Source: Allantophomopsis cytisporea
Taxonomy: Eukaryota; Ascomycota; Leotiomycetes; Phacidiales; Phacidiaceae
Direction: 5' to 3'
NCBI GenBank assembly: GCA_024752435.1
Contig: CP103034.1
Location: 558,001-622,000, forward strand
DNA length: 64,000 bases
In this document: piece after piece, positions 35,199 through 46,198 of the stretch
How the letters are laid out: every line of letters starts with the position of its first letter
Position numbering within the stretch: position 1 is the first letter of the stretch
Translations under genes and position numbers: made by a program
Notes under the pieces: model-generated
The model's database searches: none
Told to the model about the DNA's origin: nothing
What the model saw: only the letters and a program-made list of their open reading frames with translations

Positions 35199-38100
35199 CT
35201 AACCGCCCCCACCGCTAATAAGTCGAATGCAATTCCCCAAAAGATTCGCCGCCTCATGCAATAGTTCCCACCGTGTCTTGCGGAACGTGCTCTGCAACAC
35301 CATCAACAGACCCCTACAGCCATTGATACCCCGCGCATACTGCAAGTCCTCGGCATTCCTCAAATTCCCAAAATTCCTCAGATAGTCACGCATATCACGC
35401 ACCTGGTCCTCATGCGTATTCAGCGGCACGAACGGTTTAGAAACGGGTCCTTCAAGTGCGTACGAGTAGCACCATACAATGAGCGCTGCGTAATAGAGCA
35501 CCCATGGGCGGTTAAGGAGGACGTCATCACGCGCCGAGTATGTGAAGGGGGAGTACAGGTAGTTTTGTGTGTTGGTGGGAAGAAGCACTGTGCCCAGGAA
35601 GCGCATAGCGTAGAATGTGGCATCTCGTGCGCGGGCGGTCGGCGCCCATACGTCTTTTATTTTTCGCTCGGTGCTGCGCCGGTCATGGGCTCCTATAGTT
35701 CGGCCAAGAAGGCGCTTGGCGTGCGCGAAGATTTGGCAATCTACAACGTCGATATACATAGCCATGTGGGCCAAGTGATGGAGAACAGTGCGGCTTTCGA
35801 AGACTATACTCCCGTGCTTCGTTGCGTTCGTGTAGGGGTCTTGCTTGAAATCTTTGTCCTCTGCCAATGCGCGATCGTAATCCCGTCTCCAGAAATCGAA
35901 GGCTTTAGTGAGGGAGGTTTTCCATTTATCTCGCCCTCCAAGCGCCTGAGACACTCCGAGGGAATTCACTTGCAGATCCTTTTGATTGAGGTGCCAACTT
36001 ACGCTCAATAGGCCAGCCATGAGGACTGTACGTCCAAATGAATTCGTCTGCACTTCTTGACCTGCCAGAATACGTTTGAGACCTTCCAAAAATGATATTG
36101 GCTTGATGCCTTGCGCGTGCATGCTAGCTTCTATTCTGCCAACCTCAGTCCCACTGGTCGCCGACCAAAGTGTTTCATCGCATGGTAAGGGGAGACGCAT
36201 TTCGTGAGCTACCATTACTGTTGAGTGACCGAACATAGTCGCATGCGTTGAATCCATAATAAATGCAGCGAAAGCGGCCCTTCGTGTAGCTTCATTGGTA
36301 ATCCAACTAAAATACTCGTTAGCATCATGATCTCTGTTTGTGTATAAATGACAAACCCATTCCACCATTCGTCTGGTGTGTTAGCGCTGGACATTGACGA
36401 ATGTCTTGAGCCTGGTCCTCGATCCGGTCGGTCATCTCGAACGCTAGGAGGAGAATCCGATGCAGACCTCCCTATAAGAGAGCTTCCTCTTCGCATTAAT
36501 GTCAAAGTCGTGGCATGATGGATATGTGCTCTTTCGTGAAGAGCCCTTGTTGAATACATCTTCTCGTAAAACTCAAGGAGAAGTAGAGTTTGGAAAATCC
36601 AGAGTTTAGCTGGCGGACGAAAGTGTACATCGGCAAAGATCTCCCATCGCAGATGCCATGCCAGAAAATTCGATAATGATGCTCCTGATTCTGTGACTTC
36701 GTGACCATAGGATTTATCAAGACAAGATGCGCCAATAGCCATCATTGCGATAAGGAGAAGGTTTGGGGTCCTGTCAGGGCAGAAACTTGGTTTGTGTACT
36801 ATGAAAAAGAGATCAGTAGAGTTACACAATATGCTTGAGAACTAAAAAGTCCTTCACAGCCGTATAACTGGTTGATCAAACTTACATATTGGCATTTGTG
36901 GATGGAAATTATACCAGAAGGAACTAATATACGTTTGCATCATCTTCGTACTCATCATGTGTGTACCTTGATTTCGATCTCCTTCAAATAAAGCTTCTTT
37001 TTGTCTGGCAACCGGGGCATGATCCGTCTCATTGAATCGCTCTTTAATAAGATCAACAAGCTCTTGGCTCTTCTCTTCTGACAAGACGTTCTCGGGTTGT
37101 GTTGTATCTAATATACTGGTAACGGCCATAGGATGCTGTGCAGGCGCTGCATTCGGGAAGAAGCCACCCAGTGGTACATCGTTGGAATAATACGGTTGGT
37201 ACTGGTTTTGCATGTCCATAGCACTGAATCAAATGAGCTCTGCCCGCTTCATGATGTGCATATAGATGACTTACTTGTTGAACATTTGCTGTCGATCAAT
37301 ATTGCCATGCCCCAAAGTGTTAGGATCTATCCCATTGTTTCCAAATAAGAAAGCGACAAAATCATCCTGCATTGAGAATGGTGATCGATTGTATCCCTCA
37401 GTACCAAAGACAGGCATTGTTTGAGGAGTAGTCATTTGGTCCAACATCATCATATCAACTCCAGATTGCTGGTTTGACTCTTCTCTGTGATAGTTCCCAA
37501 GCATGGGAGCCTCCGAGGATGTGACAGGATATGAGTGATCGACTTCTCTTGATGTCGTCGGCGGGTTATATTCTGGTGGGGGAAGTGTCAGAGGAGCAAA
37601 GCTTTGGTGATTCACAAAGGGCGATGATGTAGTCATATTGTTCTGGTTAAGCTGGACTTGATCTAACTTGCGGTTGATATAGTTTTGTGTGTTTTGAAAG
37701 CTCGACATTGTCGCCGATTGAGGGAATGTCGCCATGTTGTGCGAAGCATATTGAACTACAGACGATTGTGAGACAGATCTTGAATAGTTATCGTTCGATA
37801 ATGAAGCCCCCGAGGACCCAAAGTTTGAATGGCGTAGCCCCGGTCCCACCCCTGTGGAAGTGCCATTGGAATTCGGTGATATAAACTCTGGCCGTGGTAA
37901 TGCTTCAGGGAGGCTATGACTGCTGTTGGAGCGCTGAGAGAAGCTGGCTTTATGCTGATGAGTGGCATCCGAAGCACTGGATGGTGAGTATAGAGAATTT
38001 GGTGAGAAAGGAGTTATATTGCTCTCCGTAGGCTGATAAGTATACTGTGGATTGGTCGCAGCCGACAGGGAATCAGTTCTACTGAAGGATTTATTTAAGT

Positions 38101-38838
38101 CTGGCGATGAGATTTCTCGTGTGGTTTGAGACGTTTGAATGCTCAATGGTGGTGTAGGATCATTGAATATCGAGTCTTTACGTTGTGGGCCTCCAGTCTT
38201 ATGACGTTCTCTGTGACGACTGCAAAGGTCTTTCCTGACAAATGCTCGCTGACAGTCGGGAAAATCGCAGTTATAAATCTGCTTTGGCGTATGGTTGAGT
38301 TGATGCCGGTATCTGTGAAAGTTAGCCAGGCCTAAAACTTGAACTGAATTTCAAGTCAAGAATTCTCCACTGGTCTTGCCCAGTGCTATAGCAACACTAC
38401 AGATAAGTGTACTACTCCTAGGTAAATGACTGGGTTTTTGGAGCTCTTGCTCTACCTATAGAGCCAAAAGATTCGTGTGAAATATTTTAGATCTGCTGAA
38501 TAGACTTACAGGTGTTCGGCTCGTGAATAGCTCTTGCCACAGTCCTTTTCAGGACACACAAACTTGCTATCAAGTCCTCTACGGCTCCTCCGCCGTTTCC
38601 GTATCAAAGCATCTCCGTCGGCATCTGAAGAGTGGCGGTCGGTAGTGACAATATCAATATTCTCTTGCTTTGGATGGACTCGACTTTTCCGCCCTCTTGC
38701 TCTATCCTGACCTTCCACTTCCATGCTAAGTCGGCTCTCAACAAGACTCTGAGACGCTGGCATATTCGGATTACTCAAATCGCTATTCACCATCCCCGGA
38801 CGCGACTTTACAGGCTGAATGCTGGCTACCAAGGTCAT
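35199..38838 (-). CDS. C2H2 zinc-finger transcription factor with fungal-specific domain
   Basis: Five exons (38510-38838, 37275-38312, 36886-37223, 36357-36798, 35199-36306) join in phase to 1084 residues. Two C2H2 fingers: the first spans the first splice (FVCPEKDCGKSYSRAEHL then YRHQLNH), the second reads YNCDFPDCQRAFVRKDLCSR with HRERH. A basic KRRRSRRG lies just before them. The next about 300 residues are Ser/Asn/Gln-rich. The C-terminal half is the fungal-specific regulatory domain, with PNLLLIAMMAIGASCLD and RRAAFAAFIMDSTHA. This pairing of C2H2 fingers and fungal domain is the architecture of the AmdX-type regulators, but orthology is not proven. The donor of the fourth intron is GTTTGT, less usual. 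Start 38838 is the first ATG after the leader. Confidence 0.88.
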
Positions 38839-39023
38839 GCTTCTGATACCTCCTCCAAATGAATACTACGCTTCACATTCCTCTTGTGATGTGTCGCTTG
38901 CTTTCTAGCCCCAGTGGCTTGTTGCCGAGATGTTTGACTTTGGCACAGAGTCAGAAAATGATGGAAACGAGCCAACATAGCTGTCCATGATGATGACGAG
39001 TCAACATATGAGAGAATATACAT
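38835..39023 (-). promoter_or_regulatory. Leader ORF overlapping the C2H2 factor start by ATGA
   Basis: A 62-codon frame starts at an ATG ending at 39023 (MYILSYVDSSSSW) in the 5' leader of the C2H2 regulator. Its TGA stop shares bases with the regulator's ATG (sequence ATGA at 38838-38835). If it lies in the mature leader it is an upstream ORF that could limit or couple translation. Whether the leader is transcribed here is unknown. Confidence 0.35.
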
Positions 39024-39784
39024 ACTAATAAAATACAAAGCAGTAGTTGAGTAAATTTGAGGGGGTGAGTGGAAGACGGAGATCGGAACGGAGAATCTTG
39101 CTCCCTGTACCTTATGCTTGAGAAGCAGGTCAAGTGACTGAGCGCATTTTTGTCGTCCAACAATTGGATACTCGGTGATAATATCCGAATTGGTGATGGA
39201 TGGTTGCACAGTAGCCGCGGAATCAAATGCGATAGACACGCGACACGCACTCAGACGTGCATAACGTGATATTTAGGTGTTTAGACGTGGAGACGTGGAG
39301 ACGTGTAGTAAGTAGGACCGAGACAGCACTTGCGAAGGAGTGCGTGCTGCGCGAACTTGTGAAGATTAACCAGTCGATGATGATGACGATGATGACTGTG
39401 GTTGTTATATGCCTCGAATGAAGACAAGTAATAATAGGTCAAACGTATGCAAATCTACCTTACCTACACATAAGGGTCAGGTGCTTTGCAAGAAATCTGA
39501 CATAGAAGAGTTCAGTAGTGAATAATGAGGTAAGTTAGTGTGGTGATGTGGAGTAGTGGAGTAGTGTAGAGCAGAACGAAGCGGCGCGAAAGGTGATTCC
39601 ACGGTTGGAGATGGCGAGTGGTGGAGGAGGGTGGAGGGCGGAGGTAGAACTGCACGGACTACCTAAGTGTATGTAGAGAGAGTAATGTAAGGTACTGTAG
39701 GATGAACAGTGAGTAGTGAGTATACCAAGGTGAAGGAGGCAGTTGAAATGCCGGGCGGGAGCTGAAGAGACACCCTGTTAAAAT

Positions 39785-39905
39785 ATGATGATGATGATGA
39801 TGATGATGATAATAATAATAATAATAATAACAACAACAACAATAAGAATATAGTAATAATAATATAATAATAATAACAATAATAATAATAATAATACTAA
39901 TAAAT
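39785..39905. repeat. Compound (GAT)n-(AAT)n-(AAC)n microsatellite
   Basis: GAT units, then AAT units (about 39811-39829), then CAA units, then a long degenerate AAT/AAC stretch. The boundaries are gradual. It is one of the longest simple repeats in the window. Confidence 0.93.
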
Positions 39906-39940
39906 AATGATATAATGTGAGAGCGAAATATTGGTCCCGG

Positions 39941-40861
39941 CTAGGAGCGGCGTGGTTGTGGAATTAAAAGAGGCCGAGCGGGGTGGCTTTCATAGTAAGA
40001 AGGTAAGTTAAGGTAAGGTGAGCGTGGTGAGCTTACTCGTGCTCCGGTCGTCTGTTGACCGTCAGGTTCTTGACTCATGTACTTTGTAAGGTGACATCGA
40101 AAGTGATAGAGAATATGAAATACACAATACGCCTCGAGGTTCTCTTTGGAACTGATACCGAGGCACTGTGTAGATATCTCTCGTACCTTTTTGAATATAG
40201 ATATGTCGATGCTTCCTGGCTTGCTTGCGTCTAGGTGTCCGAATGTAGTCCAGTCGTTGGAAGTAAGGAGGATGCTGTGGCAGATGGGGTTGACGTTGAT
40301 ATGCAACACCAGCGCTTCTTCTTCTGCGGAGATCGTGGGGAGACTTCTTTTTGCGGGAGTGCGCGCACGATGATACTGGAATAGTCCCAAGTGGGGGAGA
40401 AGGAGATATAATCTGTGAGCCTTGTGCGGACGGATGTGGATGTCAAATAGCTGCTTACACCCTTCATCATCATCACCCATCACAGATTTGTCCGTCAGCC
40501 ATCAATCATCCTTTACCCATCACTTATCACCCACCCACCATCAACCGTCCACCCACCCCCTCACACACACACTCTCTCTCTCTCTCCTCCTCTCACCTGC
40601 TCTCCACGCTACAACGAACCTGACCTGTCTGCACGATGATCTTGGACAGTATATTGCCCTCATACAATTTGGTAAGAACAATTGGCGCATCGGACGGCGC
40701 GGGGAAATGGGACGTGAGCCCTTCATCTATCAGACAGGCATTCATGATAGGTGCGTTGGTCTGAAGGCAGAGACCCTGACGGGAAACCATGTCAGACTCG
40801 AGCAGCTCATACATATCAGGCTATGGATTATGCATGCAGCAGCGGACGAATAAAGCCATCA
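39941..40861 (-). other. Ambiguous ORF pieces; possible decayed or multi-exon gene
   Basis: Minus-strand frame 39941-40517 carries a 170-residue stretch with ordinary composition (for example HINVNPICHSILLTSNDW). A second frame, 40593-40820, ends at a possible donor. Immediately upstream the same frame stays open for some 50 codons back to about 41010, but is interrupted by TAG at 40823-40821. The joining phase between the pieces was not resolved. The plus strand is also open at 40422-40853, so strand is uncertain. I recognise no family. It may be a pseudogene, an unresolved gene or chance. Confidence 0.3.
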
Positions 40862-42158
40862 AGTGGTTTGCCATCGTGTTGTATGCATGGATCGATGCCC
40901 ATTGACTGAAGGGAGACAGCTTCGGAATAGAGTGATATGCCACGAGGTTATCCTGTGTGGAAAGGTGTGCTAAAAGGATGACAATTTCCCCTTGTTAAGC
41001 TGATGAAAAAGGTAAATGCTGGCGCAGCTGGAACGGCGACTTGTGCTACCTATCAAACAACATCTGATAGAGGTTGTATGTATACTGTACGAATCTTGGA
41101 TTAGATCGCATATGAGACAACCTGTTAGCTGGACGACGATAGATTGAGACTGAAGAGTGAGAGAGTGAAAGAAAGGTTAGAGTCGGTTGAAGAATTACCG
41201 CGGACACCTGAAAAATCATGAGATTGATGCTGTACTGAGTACGAGACGACCATACAAAAATACGATAAATCACCAAAGTCTTCCGACGACTCCAACAACC
41301 CCCAGTAAGATAATTATGTGTATGCACATGCCTGTTGTCCATGCATACACACATACATAGCAGTTGGTACGGATGACAATCAAAAAGGGGAATGTTGATG
41401 TTACTCACGCACCAGAGCGAAGTAGTTAAACGCTCTGTTCTCCGTACGCGTACGTACGCGAAACAGCACTCGAAACTAATCCATCACGTCTTCGTCTCTT
41501 CCATATTACTTCATCAGAAAGATCACTCAATATACGGCGGCGATATTTATGTGGTAAGATGGCACTACACCCCTGCATAGAGAGTGGCTCCCAATGTCTA
41601 CTTGAGATTGATTAGGTGAATTAGATCGAGCTTTCATCGTTGTCAAAAGAAGTCAAATCCTGCATTCCGTGTCCTTGTCGGTTTTTATCATTTCGGGAAT
41701 GATGTCAATTCTTTGATCATCGATCAGCATAAGCTCAGAATCTTTGGTAAAGTACTATTAAATTAGATGCGAAGTACAACCGAGCAAACATTAACTCTTG
41801 TACTTTATTTGAATTCTTAGCTTTCTACGGAGTGCTTTACTGATTGCGTTCAAATGAAAACTGGAGCATTTGCAATTCACACGCAGTACGGGCGGTTGGG
41901 TGCTGTATTCGGCAGAACGACTACCATACCTATCTTATGATAAACATACTATCATCAACAAGATTGAAGTAAAGTCTTGTCATTTCTTTCCACTTCCCCA
42001 TATCGTATAGATTTTCCAGCACTCGAAATTGGAGAAGAAACATCAATCAACATAAGAAGTAGGTAAGAAACACAGGTGAGAACTTGATCTAGGATATTTT
42101 GACCAACAACAGAGAGCGTGAGGACTGGACCAGACGAACTTCTACTGTGGTATCATAT

Positions 42159-42296
42159 TCATGGCTTATTCCCAAGGACCTGATGCGCCACTAACGGCAT
42201 GTCAGACAGAACATTTTCTGGTGGACCAATATTGACCCGAACGGCATTCGGCATCCCTTTGTCGTCATCGCTGGCCGATACATTGCTCTGAGCCAT
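42159..42296 (-). CDS. Small ORF, 45 codons, unknown
   Basis: An ATG-initiated frame of 45 codons (MAQSNVSASDDDKGM onwards) with balanced, soluble composition stands alone in an otherwise closed region. There is no other support. It may be a fragment of a lost gene or chance. Confidence 0.2.
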   Translation of the reverse strand: MAQSNVSASDDDKGMPNAVRVNIGPPENVLSDMPLVAHQVLGNKP

Positions 42297-42499
42297 TCTC
42301 GAATGACTTCGAGGTGTTCATTTCCTTTATAGGAGACCCAGCAGAGACTGAGACGCATCACCAAAACCAGTGTTTATATTCGACAGGCTGCTTTCAATCC
42401 TTTGCAAACAACTCGAAAGAAATAAGCATCTCCTTAACATGATTCTATATCTAAAGTTTCGAGCCTGAAGGGAAAGTATAGAGTCTAGAACATACATAG

Positions 42500-43015
42500 T
42501 AGGGGTTGACGAACAGTAGCTTCTTTAAGAGCAGATAGCTCCTCGAGAGGAGTTATAAGTGTGAACACTATTATAGGTAACTCAAATGTTATAATAAGGA
42601 GTTATAAGATAGTACTCTGAGTTTTGTAATAGTTTTCAAGATAATGTTGTAGGTATAATGCTCCTACCCCTCTGACATCTAATTGGAGATTAACCTGTCA
42701 ACTCTATATAAATACCAACATCGATATAGTTATTGTGTAAATATACTTATAGCATTTGAAAATTAGTATTACCCTTCAGAGTTTTCTTAACAGGGTATTG
42801 CTAGAATACCTTATATAATAGCCTAGTAGAAAGACTTATAATAGCAGAATAAGAGCAGTTGAGCTTGCTATATAAAAGCATGTTAATAAGCTAAGAATTT
42901 GAAAGAATAATGTCATTGATTTTCTTATTAATTAGGATGAGTACTCTAGTAGACTGTCAGAGGACAAATGATCTAATTGATAATAAGTATCATCTTGACC
43001 TCTGATGGAATGTTT
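42500..43015. other. AT-rich tract
   Basis: Visibly AT-rich compared with both sides, with many TATA and TTATAA steps and stops in all frames. A remnant of a repeat altered by C-to-T mutation (RIP) is possible; no matching element is seen. A minus-strand frame at 42932-43210 overlaps its right edge and is not called. Confidence 0.45.
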
Positions 43016-43375
43016 GTGACATAAATTTTTATACACACTGACTACAAACAATGGGACGGCCCCTCTCGCGCTTGTAATTTCACCCACAGGCCAGCATGAA
43101 TTGGAAGACTCCAGCAACTTCCGAAGGTCGGGATCGCCTTCTGGCGTGCAATCGGCTACGATAAGCCATTGAGCGAACAACGTCATTACTAAGCATGCTG
43201 TTCTGACCAATCAGATGCCAGGACTTTCAAAAAAGTACAATTTATGTCTTTTGGTCAACACATCTTGTCCATGCAAAGTCACTTCTATTGTCTGGCATTT
43301 GTTTTCAGGTTTCTCACAGTTGCATTTCTTGCATTCATTTAATTGCTGCGGTCAATCAACTCGAAAGTCACGAAG

Positions 43376-45076
43376 ATGAACCCAGGAACATCAGGGTTGC
43401 TAGTCAAAGCAGCCACTCCAGCACGATTATTATGTCCCACCAAGACTTGTCTATTTCAACTTGAGCAGCACAAGAATGGATCGCTTCGATCAATCCATTC
43501 GAGCAGCTCCAAAAACCCAAGAAGAGCACGTCTACCAAGAGCTGTGCAACCGTTAAGCTCACAGCGCCGAGTAAGTGTTCAATATAAAATGTGAAGACGC
43601 ACATGCTAATACTTCAACAGTCATTCCATGCCTCCCAAACACACCAAGCGACGAAGGACCCATACAAGTCTCTTGGTGTCAGCAGTTCAGCGAGCGCATC
43701 CGAGATCAAGAAGGCCTACTATGGATTCGCAAAGAAGTACCATCCAGACACGACCAAAGACCCCAATGCGAAGGAAAAGTTCGCGGAAGCGCAATCCGCC
43801 TACGAAATTCTCTCTGACCCTCAAAAGAAGGCGGCCTACGACCAGTTTGGATCTGCTGCATTCGATGCGAACGGAAACACAGGAGGGCCAGGTGCAGGCG
43901 CGGGTGCAGCCGGTGGTGATCCTTTCTCTGGATTTGGAGGTGGAAACCCATTTGCTGGCGGCGGAGGTTTCGGCAGCTCTCATCCTTTCGCGGATATCTT
44001 CGAGGCATTCGCGCGTCAAGGGGGCAGGAGAGGTCGTGGGGGTGCTTCCCCATTCCAGGAGGAGGTGCTTGTTGGTGACAATATCGAGGTCATGACGAAT
44101 ATCAGTTTCATGGAGGCTGCCAAGGGTACGAGCAAGAAAGTCACTATTACCCCTTTCACAAAGTGCAAGACTTGTTCTGGAAACGGCTTAAAGAAGGGAA
44201 CGAAACGATCAGAGTGTAAGAGCTGTAATGGTACTGGAACCCAGGTACACTTTGCTCATGGCGGTTTCCAAATGGCCTCTACTTGTGGAGCTTGCGGCGG
44301 TCAGGGTGTTACTATTCCAAAGGGCAGCGAGTGTGGAACATGTTCTGGAGAAGGTGTCGTCCGCGAACGAAAGGAAATCCAGATCGATATCCCAGGAGGT
44401 GTTGAAGATGGCATGCGATTAAGAATGGACGGCGAGGGAGACGCACCCGCAACTGGAAGTGCCGCAAACCCAAACGCAAGAACAACCAAGGGAGATCTTT
44501 ATGTCCATATTCGTGTAGCATCTGATCCTAAGTTCAAGCGAAATGGATCCGACATCCTCCACACTGCCACAATTCCTCTGACAACAGCTCTTCTTGGTGG
44601 CGAAGTCAACATTCCAACTCTGGATGGAGATGTTAAGGTGAAGGTGGCTACCGGTACCGGCACTGGCGACAAAATCACTTTGACCGGCAAGGGAATGAAG
44701 CATTTGGCTCAAGTTTCAAGACGCATCGGTTATGGTGATCTTAAGGTTGAGTTCAAGGTCAACATGCCCAAGTACCTTAGTGCTAATCAACGCACTATTG
44801 TGGAAATGCTTGCCGATGAGATGGATGACAAGACTGCCAAGCGGGTGATGAACCTCAAGCGCGATTCGTAAGTTCATCACCAGTCATTACATAGATGTCA
44901 AATGTTGACATCGAAATAGTAGCGCATCCGCATCCAACAACGAAGGTAGCCATGACAACGAAGGATTCCTCAAGTCCCTTTGGCACAAGCTGACCGATCA
45001 TTCAGCTACCAAGGATGACACATCCGAGAAGCCATCCGATTCCCCAAAAGATGATCCAAAGAAGTCTGACAAGTAG
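43376..45076 (+). CDS. MDJ1: Mitochondrial DnaJ (Hsp40) co-chaperone
   Basis: Type I J-protein that stimulates mitochondrial Hsp70. Three exons (43376-43570, 43621-44867, 44920-45076) give 532 residues. Residues 1-70 form a long basic presequence ending near QRRSFHASQ. The J-domain (about 78-140) runs from DPYKSLGVSSSASASEIKKA to the YDQFG end, with the HPD tripeptide. A Gly/Phe-rich segment follows. The zinc-binding domain has four CxxCxGxG repeats: CKTCSGNG, CKSCNGTG, CGACGGQG, CGTCSGEG. Substrate-binding domains follow to about residue 480. The last exon supplies a charged tail ending KKSDK. A frame reading from 43343 uses a non-ATG start and is not preferred. Confidence 0.96.
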
Positions 45077-46198
45077 GCTTCTGGATCCGAATCTTAATTT
45101 CGACCCCGCGAACGATTATCACTGTACAATAACAAAATTTCCAACTGCATTTAGCGATCGAGAATAATTCCGGATTTGGCGTTTTGTCATTTCCATGCCT
45201 TGTACTATAGCACTACAATCACACCACCCCTTAGAGAGTCGGGTTGTTTTGTGGGACATGATTGTAATACCTACCTAGAGGCATAGTGTTTGGAAGGCAA
45301 GAGAATCACTCATCTCAATATACTCTTTCAGACCATGCGATTTTCAGTCCTGTGATGTAAAATAGTGATATGGAAATCAAACAACATTCATAGACTTCTG
45401 TACCTGCGATATCTAACATAAATTATCTCTTCCGACAAGTGTTACCCTAGGTTGTCGCAGTATTAATGTCGTACACAAAGTTACTTAAAGTACCCTAGTC
45501 CACGTGAAGATAGGTAGCTTATCAGGAGGCCTGGAAAGCGGCCAGTGTGCAAGCGCGTAAGGAAATCCAATGTTGGTTGGGAAGTGCGGGCGTGTAGGTA
45601 TTTTAAGAATAGATAAACGCGGTGAGGGTTACTATTGTGGGAGAGAAATGATAGCCTTGCAGTAGAAAATCCATGCACTCATGGAGAAAACAAACATCGA
45701 GAACGTATGAGGCGGATTATCACCAAGACACATGAAGCGCACCTAAGGATTTCAGAGAGGCCCACGATACGGGTAACTGGGAGATACCGCACCGCCCGAG
45801 CTTGCGACCTTAACATTCATTACCTTAGGTACTGGCCTGCCATAGCTTGTAGCCTGAAGCAAGCCCAGTAGATCGTCACCGACCTCCTCCACCGTCGCTC
45901 ACCGCATTCACGATAATTTCCTGGGAACTTCACTCACCTCACTTGCTCTCGCCATTGACTCATCTCCTCGCCAGCCAGCCAGCTCACCACTCGTCGTCAT
46001 CATCGCCCCAGCTCCACTTTCCCGTCACACAGCTCCTCGTCCGCCGCCTCCATCTCACCACTTCCACTCCTCACTACCACGAGCAACACAACCTCCTTCG
46101 CAAAGATCAAAAATTTGCCATAGTTGCTACTGCATGCGGAGCTTCTGCGTGTCTGTCTTCGTGCCAGTTTTCTAGGGCGGCAGCGCCGCATCGCAGCC
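45077..46198. other. Intergenic region, MDJ1 to BRO1
   Basis: 1.1 kb with the MDJ1 3' UTR and the BRO1 promoter and leader. The last 300 bp are C-rich with many CTCACC/CCAGC steps, as is common for fungal leaders. Frames here are not supported. Confidence 0.5.

Larger units (their letters stand above)
38839..43375. other. 4.5-kb region upstream of the C2H2 factor and MDJ1, mostly noncoding
   Basis: Divergent promoters for the C2H2 factor (minus, left) and MDJ1 (plus, right) with no secure gene between. It includes a triplet microsatellite field at 39.8 kb, ambiguous ORF pieces at 39.9-41.4 kb, a 45-codon ORF at 42.2 kb and an AT-rich tract at 42.5-43.0 kb. The short GACGTGGA repeat at 39283-39306 (about three units) lies just upstream of the regulator's leader. 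Confidence 0.5.

Noticed and set aside
42932..43210. 92-codon minus-strand frame with a hydrophobic start
   Set aside because: It overlaps the AT-rich tract and the MDJ1 upstream region, with no splice partners or domain; possible relic only.
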